In this document: one piece after another, positions 13,601 to 28,482 of the stretch
How the letters are laid out: the number at the start of each line of letters is the position of its first letter
Position numbering within the stretch: the first letter of the stretch is position 1
From: Petrosia ficiformis
Lineage: Eukaryota; Porifera; Demospongiae; Haplosclerida; Petrosiidae
Assembly (NCBI GenBank): GCA_947044365.1
Contig: OX345649.1
Span: 479,001-543,000, forward strand
Reading direction: 5' to 3'
Length of the DNA stretch: 64,000 bases
Program-made: the position numbers and the translations under genes
The notes under the pieces: model-generated
Databases searched by the model: none
What the model was told of the DNA's origin: nothing
Seen by the model: the letters and a program-made list of their open reading frames with translations, nothing else

Positions 13601-14711
13601 TACAGGATAGGGCATTAATTAAAGTATGAGTATTTTGAGAAAGATCGATATAATTATGTTGAGTGAATGAGAGGAAGAGAAGTAAGGAATACAGAATGAA
13701 AGAAGAGGAGAAGGTGATTGTACTAAATGGTAACAATATGGAGGAAAATGATGACTAGGAACTAATGGATGAAGCGAGAGAGGGAGGAAGAGAGGGTGAG
13801 GAAGCTAAAGGCTAGAGAGAAGAGAAGATATGTACCTCTTCTTCAGATATTGTCAATGAAACCAGCAAATCAAATATTTTAACAAGTTTTTCGTGTTCTG
13901 CTCGACTGGTTTCTGTTCGGGTCAAATAATTGGATAAATTTGGTATCCAGGGACTGATATATGCTAAACACATCTGTTTAGAAGCTGTAGAATAACGTTG
14001 AAACCCAGCAACTACTTCAGAGAGAAACTATAGGGAACAGAATAGAGTCACACAAGAGTCACACAATAATCACATGATAGTTGCACGTTAGTCACAAGAT
14101 AGTAACACAATTGTTGCACAATAGTCACATGATAATCACACAATAATCACAAGAGTCCCACAATAGTCACATGATAATCACACAATAATCACAAGAGTCA
14201 CACAATAGTCACATCATAATTGCACAAGTCACAAGATAGTTGTACCATATTCACATGACAGTCAAATGATAGTTGAACAAGTCACATGGCAGTTAAATGA
14301 TAGTCATGTGGTTCAATACCTCTAGTGTAAGATGAGACTCGTTCACAGCCAACTGTTTGCTAACTTCAAGAACAAACTTTGTACTGTTCATTGGGATACA
14401 AAGATCTGGAATAGAGAATAGGTGAAGTCCAAGGATAGATAGATACATTGTAGATAGATAGATAGATAGATACAATAGGGTTCAAGAACGGAGATGAAAG
14501 AATTTGCAAGATTTTTCTCTGAACATACCATGTGAATCGTCCAAGTGAACATCTAGCTCCAGTTTAAAAGTGTCTTTTACTGCACACAATAGTCGATATG
14601 CTGCCACTCTTAACCACGGTTCAGTACTCCCCAGATTAAGAAGAGCAAGATTCAAGAAAGTACCAGGAACATCCTTGGGTTCAAGTTTACGTTCAGAGAG
14701 ATAACGACTCT
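5209..14711 (-). CDS. NF1: NF1 C-terminal HEAT-like region exons
   Basis: Recognisable blocks in order: about 14711-14530 ([20 protein letters not shown]), about 14407-14320 ([19 protein letters not shown]), about 14030-13840, about 13603-13520 ([15 protein letters not shown] and VLDSFIK), about 13457-13219, about 12441-12303, about 12124-11845, about 11718-11604, about 11431-11345, about 10920-10868 ([15 protein letters not shown]), about 10578-10489 and about 10343-10214 ([18 protein letters not shown]). Then 10067-9983 ([20 protein letters not shown]), which restores the phase needed between its neighbours, about 8117-7892 ([20 protein letters not shown]), about 7831-7737, about 7474-7260 ([14 protein letters not shown]), about 5540-5366 and about 5307-5209. 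The region is an alpha-helical scaffold in the vertebrate NF1 dimer. Confidence 0.88.
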
Positions 14712-14726
14712 ACATATGTATATATA

Positions 14727-14762
<36 letters not shown>

Positions 14763-14779
14763 TGTATGTATGTATGTAT

Positions 14780-14844
<65 letters not shown>

Positions 14845-15150
14845 TGTGTTTGTGTGTGTGTGTGCGTGCGTGCGTGCGTGTGTGCGTGCGTGCATGCGTG
14901 TGTATGTATGTATGTATGTATGTATGTATGTATGTATGTATAATTAACTAACTGGTTGTTGATTCTGCCATTTTGAAATAGTTGATTGTAACTCTTTTAA
15001 AATATTTTCAGCTGCTGATGATGATACTTTCAGCAGCTGGCCTTCATCCACTAATCTAATGGCTAAAGCTCCTTTGCCTTCGGTAAAAACCTATGAAATA
15101 GATAGATGTCAATAGCAAAAACATACATACAAACACACACATACACATAA

Positions 15151-15181
<31 letters not shown>

Positions 15182-15987
15182 CATACATACGCATACATAC
15201 ATACAACATACACACATACACATACATACATACATACATACACACATACGTACATACATACATATATACATACCTCCCTGATCTCTGATATATGATGTAT
15301 CTCTTTCAATGTAGTTGGAGTCTCAAATATAATTTGACGATCAGAAAGACTGATAATAAATCCACATGGTAACACAGTGAATGTGGAGGGCAGTCGTAAT
15401 GTGTGTTGCTTGAATACTAAATAATGAGCACCAGGATAATCCTGTGAGTCAAGATAGATAGATAGAACAGATGAATGGATATAACAAAGGGAGTATAACA
15501 ATGTTTCTCTCTCACCTTTCCATCTTGACCAAATTGTGTAGTTGATGAAGGAAGTTTTAATTCATGTGGTTCTATAAACTCGTGAAACTTTGAAAGACTG
15601 TCAATCATTATCAGTTTTTTAGCACCCTATATAGTTTACACATAAAACACACACACACAGACACATATAAACACACGTACACACACAGACACACAGACAC
15701 ATACAAACACACATACACACACACATATAAACACACGTACACACACAGACACACAGACACATACAAACACACATACACACAGACACATATAAACACACAT
15801 ACACACAGACACAGACACAGACACAGATACAGACCTTTATATGAGAAAAGATTCGAACAGCTGATGATAGCTTCGTAGCATATGTTTTAAAAGCCATGTT
15901 CATGTTATAAAAATAAACAGCCTCTATTTGATTAGTTATCAACTCTGGTACATAGGCAGCAAATTTTATTAATAATTCCAACTGCAA

Positions 15988-16038
<51 letters not shown>

Positions 16039-18623
16039 TATAGGTGTTCTTACATCAGGTTCATTATGTTGTGTAGTCTGTGTGAGATCAATGACTATCT
16101 CAAAAGCTCTCTCAGTACATCCTCTCAGTAGCACCATTATATGATACAGTAGCTGATAGGACATGTGTAACTGGTCACCTCTGAACTTTCTTACTATCAA
16201 ATAGAACACAGGATTACCTGCTTTAGAGTAACTAACCTCCCTATAGAACATAATAAACATTTATATAATCTATCTATTCATTAGTCAATGTGTCCATCCA
16301 TCTATCCATTGTATATATTAACCTGATAAATCATTTCTTTTGCCTTTATTTGTCTCAACGTTTTCTCATCACATTCATTCCCCATGCTATCAAGAAACTC
16401 TTCAAGTTGACTGCTTACTAAAGCAGTTCTGAAGAGGAAATGATTAATAGATCCATTAAATATCAAAGATTAATCACACACCTTGCAGCAATTGATGCTG
16501 TTCTTCTCTTTGGAGTATTAGGCGCTCCAAGCTGTGCTAGCAATGTGTTCAGAGTATGGTATAAAGGTCGTACACTGATACCTGCCCTGTGGTGTATATA
16601 TAGATCAAGACTAAAACACACACACACACACACACATACCTAGTTGACGCAGCAAATGCTGCTACCCTGTCCTGGTTGCTCCACAAAAGGGAATGAAGAC
16701 GATATTTGTAAGCATCCTTTAAAAATGCTATATATTCTACAGCTTCTCCCTCCATGTAAGGTCCCATGCTAGCCATACTAAGAGCAAGTCTGTTAAAAAG
16801 GAAGAGAAAGAAATATCCATGTGTGTCTGTAAGGACAATGCTTTATAATCTTATGTACATGTATATATACATATGTACATGTACATGTACATTGTACATA
16901 AATATTCAGTATGTACATGTACATGTACTTACATCATGTATATGTACATGTACATAGATGGTGATGACTTACTGTCTAGATTTTTCAAAGTTATCAGTAA
17001 GGAATTTATTAAATACTTCCATATGAGCTTCTTTTCTGAACAGAACATGGTTAGCAAGATTCTGAAGTACTTTAGAAATGAGAGTGAGTGCTCTTCTAAC
17101 TCCAGTAGGGATGTCTCCCTGAACCAAGTTGTAGCTTTGTGGTGATACTAAACAAACAATGAATTATAGTATAGATTTATGGTCGTAAAGATAACTAATT
17201 TTTTACCAATAGCTGGATTAATGAATCTTAAGAAGATAGCACTGTTTACAGTATCTAGTCCACCATCAGGAAAATGACCAATGACAACCTGGGAATGCAT
17301 TAAAATATTAGTTAACAGACCCTGCATTTAATAAAGGATCTTGAAACAATAGTGAACAAGACCCTGCATATAATGTTTCTCTACTGTACCTGATATAGAA
17401 TATGGCAGACTGTTCTCAACTGAAGAGGAAGACTTGGAAGAGAGTTTAGAATCGTTTCATAAAATGAAGTTACAACTTGTAATAGACGTGTTCGATTTGA
17501 CTGAAGGTTTGAGTGATTTTGAAGTCTCGTTGGATCAACCTCGTAGTCAAATTCCTGAGTCTTCATGAGGTCCAGAATGAGAGGACGAAGCACTGATTGT
17601 AATACAGTCCAAATGTTTTGAAGGCTATTGATAACACTTTACAAGCCATTGTGTTACCACGAAATAATGTGTCAAGTCTGCCACTTTCCAGAGCTACTAC
17701 CTGTTACATTGAAACATACATACATAACATACATAAATACATACATACATACATACATACATACATACATACAAGTACATACATACATACATACATACAT
17801 ACACACATACATACATACAAGTACATACATACATACATACATACATACATACATACATACATACATACATACATACATACATACATACATACATACATAC
17901 ATACATACATACAGTACATACATACATACATACAAGTACATACATACATACATACATGTACAAATACATACATACATACATACATACATACATACATACA
18001 TACACAAGTATGTACATGCATACATACATACATACATACATACATACATACATACATACATACATACATACATACATACATACATACATACACAAGTATG
18101 TACATACATACATACATACATACATACATACATACATACATACATACATACATACATACATACATACATACATACATACATACAGTACATACATACATAC
18201 ATACAAGTACATACATACATACATACAAGTACATACATACATACATACATGTACAAATACATACATACATACATACATACATACATACATACATACATAC
18301 ATACATACATACACAAGTATGTACATGCATACATACATACATACATACATACATACATACATACATACATACATACATACATACATACATACATACATAC
18401 ATACACAAGTATGTACATACATACATACATACATACATACATACATACATACATACATACATACATACATACATACATACATACAGTACATACATACATA
18501 CATACAAGTACATACATACATACATACATGTACAAATACATACATACATACATACATACATACATACATACATACACAAGTATGTACATGCATACATACA
18601 TACATACATACATACATACATAC

Positions 18624-18654
<31 letters not shown>

Positions 18655-21600
18655 CATACATACATACACAAGTATGTACATACATACATACATACATACA
18701 TACATACATACGTACATACATACATACATACATACATACAAATACATACATACATACATACATACATACATACATACATACATACACAAGTATGTACATG
18801 CATACATACATACATACATACATACATACATACATACATACATACACAAGTATGTACATACATACATACATACATACATACATACATACGTACATACATA
18901 CATACATACATACATACATACACGTATATGTACCTCAGTCATCAATATTTCAGTTAAAAACGATGGTAATTTATTTTTATAGTCAAATAGAACTACTAGC
19001 ACTTCAGCTAGCTCATCCTGTGTTAAGTATTAAATACATAAATACATCCTCTATTTTGTAATTAAAAGTATATTTAATTACCAGATTATCAAATGGGACT
19101 GAATTGATAAGTGAAATCATGATTGGATGTTCTCCTTCTCCTGTATCCATGGTAACCAAATCAAGAAGCTGATTGTACCTGTCTGCTAATGCAGTATCAG
19201 CCAAGCTGTTGAATTCAGCACCCTGAGTTGGAAAACAAGAGATTAGGTCAAAGTTCACCGTCAAACTGGTTTTAAATACCTGTTTCAAAATGAAAGTCAG
19301 TACTTCAATAAAACTAGTTCTTGTTCTCAAATCCTCGTGGTACCCTAGAGCTGAAGAATACATTACAATAAATAATTCACACTGTTATCAAAATGAGAAA
19401 GATTAGATGATCTATCCCTCATGTCTTAAAAACACTAATTTTAATAAAATTTAAAGTACCCTCAAATCCTAAACTAACACTAAGCAAGGTAATAGGATCA
19501 CTACAAGCTAATACTTCTTCAAAAGGAATACTAAGACGAGAGAATGGTAACTATGGAAACTTAGGTATACATGTACTTACCAATTGCATGAGTGAGTCCA
19601 CTGTCAATATTAGCTGTTAACATGTTTGACATTGCTACAATGGTAGCTTCTCTGAGAGCAGATACGTGTCTGAATACAGTATGTTTCCTCAGCTGTCCCA
19701 TTTTCTCAACTTCAATACCATTCATTGAATGTACCATATTCATAAAGGTTGTGAAGTGTCTAAAAAGGCCAAGTGGAGGTGAGAGAATAGAATGTAAAAA
19801 GAGGAGAGGTAAAGGATGTGGAGAGAGAAAGAAACAAGATGGAGACAGGATTGAGAGATAAAAGAGGAGGTATGGAGGAGAGAAAAAAACATTTGAAAGA
19901 ACAATGGAAGTGAATACCAAAAAAATAGATTTCAGTATAAACAGCTGTATGACCGCTAGCTGTTGCCATGGTGATGTACTGTAAACTACTCAATACATAA
20001 ATAGTACATTCTTTTATATAAATAGAACATCCCACTTACTAATGTAATTATGAATGGTATGTATATCAATTTACAATAACAATCCCACAAAATAATAATA
20101 GTTTTTACTTTAAAAATAGTTTTCCTTTCTCTTCAATCATATCTCCAATAATATCACGAGGTTGAAGTGGAAGAGCTGACAACACTGTTCCTACTGCCTT
20201 CATAGCACATAAATCAAGATCACTACAAATAGATATATAGATTAATGGGTGGATGGATGAATGGATGGATGGATAGAAAGATAGATAGATAGATAGATAG
20301 ATGCTAGATAGATAGAAAGATAGATAGAGATAGATAAATAGATAGATACATACATACATACATATAGGTAGATAAGTAGGTAAGTAGATGGATGGATGGA
20401 TGGATTGATGGATGGATGGATGGATAGATAGATAGATAAATAGATAGATAGAATAGATTACCTTCGTAGGTTGTCTTCATGTGTGCAGTAATCAGCTATA
20501 CATAGTTCTCCTGATACCCATTGAGTAAGGTACTCAACTAAACTATTTCTAAACTGAATTTCATTATGAAATGAAAGCTCACGACTATTCACCATCACCT
20601 GTTGATAAGAATGGACAAGAGTAGGAAGAGGAGGAGGAGGAGGAAGGGAGGAGAGGAGATGATAATTAAGTCAAGTTTGAACTGAATGTAATTGTATTTT
20701 AATAAACATTTGTATTAATATACAGTAGCTATGTGTAGTTAACTCACAGCTTGAAGAAGGCCACACAATTTGATCTTAATAGTCAGAGACTTCTCCACCA
20801 AAGCAAGACTATTAACATAACGAACTAATAAAAGTAATAATTGATCCACCTTCACATGACCAAGGTTTTCAAAAGCTCCTTCTGTCTTCCCTTCCATTAT
20901 ACGCTGCAATATGGAGACCACTTGATCAACGAATACTGTGTTTGATTCAGTGACATCTAAATGGTGTTGATTGGTCTGGTATATTCGACCTAATTCCTCT
21001 TGAACACAATGAAACAAGTATGGATACACAACAGGACTCAACTCTCCACTAACAAGCTCTGTAATAGTCTCTCGTATGTTAGCTCCAACAGTTTCATTTT
21101 CACAGCTCAACAAAGCAATAACTTCGTTGATAAATGACTCTGTTTGTGATGAGCTCCAAGTATTACCTCCCAGATCATCAGAAGATGATAAACTCTCTCC
21201 ACTACTACTGAAACGAATGCTCTCTTGGTTACCAAGCCTGACTTGTGGTACTGCAACACTCTTGGGACGGCTACCATGGTAACTGCTACTTCGTTTCACT
21301 TTGTATGGCTGCACGGATGGAGTAAATTCAAGTGTATCAAGGCTACGAGGAAGAGTAGTTCCTGTACTGATATCCCCAGTGCTTGAAGTAGCAGAGGGTA
21401 GAAGAAGAACAGGGTAGCTTTGTGAGGACTTTGTAGACACACCTGCCAGTGAGCACAGAAACCCAGTCATGTTAGTCCAGTTGAGGAGAGTAGCTTGTAG
21501 GTCCTCTTCTGTTAGTTGCTGCTCGTGGAAACGATTTGGTTGACGTACAAACGAATCGTTCACTCTTCTCATTAATGTACGAGGAAATGACTCAACCCCT

Positions 21601-24353
21601 TTGACTACATCTGGAGGGGGAGTCTCGTGATGAGGTAGAGGATGATAAGAAACGAGAAGCGATTTACTAACACGCCACGAAGAGTAAGTGTCTTCCCATA
21701 CCAGTGCACTTCCAGGAGTGTGGACTAGATCCTTCAAGATAGATCGAATTCTTTTCTGCTGTGCTGCTCGTCCAATCTGCAAAGAATGACTAGCTTCTTC
21801 TAACTGTTTGTATGAACGAATGTTTGGTGCATAGGGGACACCTGTTGGTTCAGTCGGATTGGTGACAAGCTCAGCTTCGGCTACTAAATATTTGAAACAT
21901 GACATAGCTATTTGAACAGCTTCGATATCTGTATTACGCAGGAACAAAAGGAGTATGGTTTCCAGCATCGTGTAAAGCTGCTGAGAGATCTTGCAATTAA
22001 CTCCTTGACTGGCTTCGGAAGGATGCTTACCTAGAAAAAGAATTCGGTAGTTTAAAATCTCACGCAACCATCTTAAGAGCTGTTTTGGGTCTGTGGTTTT
22101 ACGACTGAATAATTTCAATGTGATAGAATACGTCACTTGTCCTGAGATATCCCAGAACGCAGACATGGTATCGTGAGGATGCCATAACTCGATATTTTTT
22201 GGTTCATGGAGTTTCAAAAGCAACTCACTGGCATCTAAAGGAAGATGAGGAGGCGCCGAATGCTGTACCAACGAAACCAACCCATTCATTAAAAGAAGAC
22301 ATTCCTGAACACAACCATTTTCTGATTCAGAGTGGAAAGCTAACGGTGGATGTAAACTATATAGTTTAATGAGCCATTGAATGAGTTGATAATGTACTAT
22401 CATTTCCACCATGTTTTTACGATCCTGGCTTCGTTTGGCATTTAACATGGCAGCAGCTACCGTGGGGTTTTGCAGAAATGACTTAATATCATGCACTAGT
22501 GTCGGGACTGAAGTATCATATCGTCTCAAAATAGGAAGAACCGACTGCAAAAAACAGGTATGAAAATTAGTATCTATTCATGAATATTAATTAGAAAATT
22601 ACTATAGATATTAATTAATAATAACTAGTGAATATAATTTAGTTTTTAGTATAGATAGATATACATAAACCACTCATGAATATTAATTAGTGATTAGTAC
22701 AGATCATGAATATTAATTAGACAATTACTATAGATATTAATTAATCACCACTCATGAATATAAATTAGTGTTTAGTATAGATATATACATAAACCACTCA
22801 TGAATATTAATTAGTGATTAGTACAGATCATGAATATTAATTAGACAATTACTATAGATATTAATTAATCACCACTCATGAATATAAATTAGTGTTTAGT
22901 ATAGATATATACGTAAACCACTCATGAATATAAATTAGTGTTTAGTATAGATAGATATACATGTACCACTCATGAAGATTAATTAGTACTATAGAATATT
23001 AAGTATCACTATTTTACCTGAAATATTGCTCTTAGGTCTGGAGCGTACAAGTATGTAACTTCAGGAGAAGGCCACCAAGGAACTGCTAGTGCCTGTGTGA
23101 AAGAGAAAACGATATAGAGGAAGAGGAGAAGGAGCAGGAGGAGGAAGAGTAGGAGGAGGAGAAGGAAGAGGGGAATGATGAACAAGTTAATGTTTAATGT
23201 GAAAGAAACTTACATCATTTAGGACAGCATATAAAGCTTGTAAAAAAGCCAGTTTAAATACAGGAGGTGAATCACTGTTTAGACATACAGTGAATGTGTG
23301 ACAGTTGCGATGATTTAGACGAAATTGGGCAACCAAACAACGAACCATAAGATCAAGATCAAAGAATGTAGGAATGGAGGCAGCTAAACTTGATGGCTGA
23401 TGAAGGAATGGAGACGAGGGAGAGAACAAGAGACCCTAGAGCAAATCAGATAAGAGTCATATGCTATAGTAAATATTAATATCCAACTATGTCATCAACA
23501 TCTCATGAAAATCATTATGTGGTTCATTTAGGGTAGGGTTAGGGGTAGGTTAGGGTTCCCTTGTGTTAGGCAACATTCATGAATATCATTATGTGGTTCA
23601 TTTAGGGTAGGCTTAGGGGTAGGTTAGGGTTCCCTTGTGGTTCCCTTGTGGTTAGGGTTCAGTCAATATGAAAGTAATCTCAGTCTTTGGCTCAAAGTCT
23701 TAATATTAAAACAATTAAGTATGTAGAGTACGTTGCAATTGACCTCAGGAATAATTATAATTTATGATATAAAATATCCTATTATGATACATTTGATATT
23801 ATAGGTATGTACAAATGTCTGTTCACATTCACAATAACCTCAATATTATGATTTGATGACTTTATGTGTAATATAGTATATAGTTTAATGTCATAAGGTT
23901 AATTATATTAAAATGCTGTAACTCAATAATGAAGTAATGGTTTGAAATTTGACATACAGAAAAAAGAATGGGAAGGATAATTATATGAAAATGGTGCAGG
24001 TATTAAGATGGTTGGTCATTCCAAACTAAAATGAAAGACATTTTTATGAGTTAAAGGTGAACGTGAATGAGCTTTAGTAACATTTAACAGCGATCATTAT
24101 AGTCAGTTATATAGTACCTGAAGTTGTCCTTGCATTTGTGTTACAAAATATCTGAAGATTTGACTCGAATGGTCGCTCACATATGTACAAGCTGTGAACA
24201 GATCTGCTCCACATATTACACTAGCCTCACAGAGAGGTTTGTTACTAGACGCCAGACCTTTCATTACATTCGTCAGAAAATTCTTCTGAGGCTATAGAAA
24301 AAAAATTCAATAATTGCATAACTTTGTATGTATATGTATATACGTACGTATGC

Positions 24354-24386
<33 letters not shown>

Positions 24387-24486
24387 TGTATATATGTGTA
24401 TGTATGTATGTATGCATGTATGTATGTATGTATGTATGTATGTATGTGTGTGTGTATGTATGTATGTATGTATGTATGTATGTATG

Positions 24487-24518
<32 letters not shown>

Positions 24519-25295
24519 TGTATGTGTGTATGTACATGTATGTATTTATAACTGACTTGTGACTTGTGTTTCGGGCTACTACTTTTGTCAGTATCTCCAA
24601 AAGCCATTGTCTCCATCAAGTGCTAATGAAAGTTAAAGATATTGCTCGTGTGTGTGTGAGAGAGAGACAAAGAGCTGTACAGAGACAGAGAGAGACATGG
24701 AGGAAGGACTCACAGGACAGAGAAGAAGTAAAGTATTCTGTAGAGGCCATATTTGACTTTTCTTCTTTTGATTATCAGCATATTCTTCACACTGTGTGAA
24801 CAACTTCTCAGCTGATCCTAATAACAAAAGTGCATACATGTACATACATACATACATACATACATACATACATACATACATACATACATACATACATACA
24901 TAGTTACATACATACATACATACATATACATACATACATACATACATACATACATACATGTACATGTACATACATACATATATACATACATACATAAATA
25001 TATACATACATACATACATAGTTACATACATACATACATACATAAATACATGTACATAGATACATACACACATATATACATACATAGTTACATACATACA
25101 TGTTCGTACATACAGACCACAAACACACAACATTTAAAACAAATAACCTGATTATACATGTACATAAAAGGTTAAATAGTTATTTCTTGTTAGTTTACTG
25201 TTTGTTATTCATATTTCAATAATAGTTTTAGCAGTTAACTAAAATAACACTATATAGTTATATATACATGTACATAAACTACATATACACATATA

Positions 25296-25370
<75 letters not shown>

Positions 25371-27181
25371 CATCTATCCACACCTTTTCAGTAAGTGGTC
25401 ATACAGAAGTTATATAATAATATAGTATGTTACCATGGTTACTAACTGTACTCTATATATTTTTACAGGCAAAGTTACAAAAGACATAAACAACATATTT
25501 TAAGCCAGAAAAATGTCTATGACAGTTAAACTCCTCCATCAAAGAAATATAATCAAAACATACTCTATTATATAATCGTGTTAGGAGTATGTACAGCAAC
25601 TCTCCAACTGGACTAACCACATTTGGCTGTACTCTAACATATATAAACAATTGTACTACATATTGGGCTTCTATCTACCGCTTTGTGACTGTTAACTCCT
25701 GAATTAAAATCACTGTGTTTGATAAAACAACACATGGGACATTTGAGTAAAGAGATTCTTAATACAGCTAAGAGCATGACTTACTGGCTAATGATGGATA
25801 TATATATTATGTTACTATGGTTACTAGTTGTACTATATATATGTATATATTTACAGAGATTATTATTATCCTTACTGTATATGAAATGAAGTACAGCTAA
25901 GAGCATGACTTACTGGCTAATGATGGATATTCATTGTGTAGTAGAGAATTAAACTGAGATGGATATTCCCTCATGAAATTCCAAATACTCTATAATCACA
26001 TGAATAGGAGAAAGAGAAGGAGGAGGAGGAGGAGGAGAAGGAAGAGAAGGCCTTATTAATGGTGAATGAGAGATGAGAGGAGATGCTCACTTTGTGTAAT
26101 ATTTCTGGTATAGTTCCAAACATGTTTTTGTGTTTTTTCAAATCTTTGAAACTGGTTACCATGACTATATGATAATAATTGAATATATGTACATGTCTTT
26201 GTGTGACACCAATATATTATCATAATTATATACATATATTATATACATGTACACATACATAATATACACACATACATATATATGTACACATACATAATAT
26301 ATACACATACGTGTATATGTACATGTCTCTGTGTGATACCAATATAATATTATACGTGTACATAATATATATATACACATATATGTACATGTACATGTCT
26401 CTGTGTGATACTAATATAATAATATATACATATATGTACATGTACACATACATAATATATACACATACATGTACATATACATGTCTCTGTGTGATACTAA
26501 TATAATAATATATACATATATGTACATGTACACATACATAATATATACATGTACACATACATACAATGTATATATGTACATGTACATGTCGCTGTGTGAT
26601 ACCAATATATACATGTACTGATGTACATAATACAATGTATATAAATACACATATATGTACATGTACACATACATAATATATACACAATTACACATACATA
26701 TATATGTATACATACATGATATTTATATATATATATACATAATTATGTACAATAATGTTCTAATTGAATTGAAATTCAATTATTATTAGACATTTACCTT
26801 GTAGTATTTGTTGGAGGCGTGGGGCATTTAGATTAAGATGTGGAATAAGTTGTATCACACACTGTTCACCAGTATAAACTCCAGCACTACCACTGCTGGA
26901 ATCAAATGAGATCCTGTTGACAGATGTCACTCTGGAGAAAGAGGGAGGGAGGGAGGGGTACGTGTGAAGGAGGGTAGAGAGGGGAGTGTAAAGGAAGGAG
27001 GGAGGGGTGTGAAGGAGGAAGGATGAGAAGTACTATGAATCATGATGGTCCTACCTCAAAATAATCTTGTTGAATATTCCATAGAAGTGAAGTCCACTCA
27101 ACTGATATAAGACATTACAAGCAGACATGGATATCTTTTCTGTCTCTCCTCCACTGAGAAGACATAACTAAGAAATAGATA

Positions 27182-27231
<50 letters not shown>

Positions 27232-28451
27232 GGATGAATGGATGGAAGGATGGATGAATGGACAGATGGATGGATAGATGGATGGATGGAAGGATGGATA
27301 GATGGATAGAAACATCCTATTCAAGAGTTATACATATACCTGAGTTATTCTTTGAAAAAATTGTTGTAAGGAGTGAAGATCTTCATCATCTAATGAAGCG
27401 TCTCCTCTCTATATAAATATGCGTGTATGTAATATCAATAGTAATAAATTAATAATTATTTGATTAAAATGATTTAATCATAAACAACAGGAAATGAAAT
27501 ATTATCTAATTAAACAGAAACAGACTCCTTGGCCTTGATCCAAGCAGCTGTAATTACATCACCAACCTTAGCCAGACATTGTGATAAACAGTACAATACA
27601 GTACAATACGATTCAACAACTTCTCCATCTGCTGTCATAGGTGGATGTGTCTGTATGTATGTTACAATAGAAGCAGTTACATTTATCCACATAATTATAT
27701 ACAATACGTACTTTATTAAGTTCCTCCAGTAAAATTGATAATCCATTTACAACAGCTGCAAATTCATATTCGCTAAGATTCAAAACACATTCTACACTAT
27801 CTTGAAGTAACTGATCATTACAGGATCCCAAAGGATTTGGCAGATGAGGTAGCTAGATATGAACATGAGAATGAGGATATGAGGCATGAAGATGAGGATG
27901 GGGATAAGACATAGAAATGAGACATGAGGATGAGGATGGCACATAAGGATAAGTAGGATGAGAATAAAACACGAGAATGAGGATGAGTATGAGAAATGAG
28001 ACATAAGGATGAGGATATGACATAAGGATAAGTAGGATGAGAATACATTGTAAGGCATGAGAATGAGGATGAAGATGAGACATGAGGATGAGGATATGAC
28101 ATGAGTATGAGGATAACACACAAGAATGAGAAATAAGACATGAGAAGATAATCAAAAGAGATTGGTTAAAGAAAGGAATGTAGTGAGAGAAGAGGAGGAG
28201 GAGATATGTAACTAATCAGCAGGTGTTCAAATATGTAATATAACCTAACAGGTTGTTTATCCACAAGTAATTAACAAATTATTATGATATTTATTTAATA
28301 ATGATATACTTTATATATTATATGTATTTATTGTATGTATGTATGTATGTATGTATGTATGTATGTATGTATGTATGTATATACAACATATGTATGTATG
28401 TATGTATGTATGTTATTGTATGTAATATGTATATAATAATTATGTATGTAA

Positions 28452-28482
<31 letters not shown>

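Noticed and set aside
19919..20030. Minus-strand open stretch [20 protein letters not shown] between GRD exons
   Set aside because: The flanking exons (ending LFLK and starting HFTTFMN) join directly in phase and match NF1 without any gap, so the stretch is intron.
22570..22995. The AT-rich direct repeats as a replication origin
   Set aside because: Tandem AT-rich repeats are common in this DNA and no origin signature can be recognised in animal nuclear sequence by eye.
25296..25372. The AC run as possible Z-DNA regulatory element
   Set aside because: It is a plain dinucleotide microsatellite in an intron, with nothing around it suggesting regulation.
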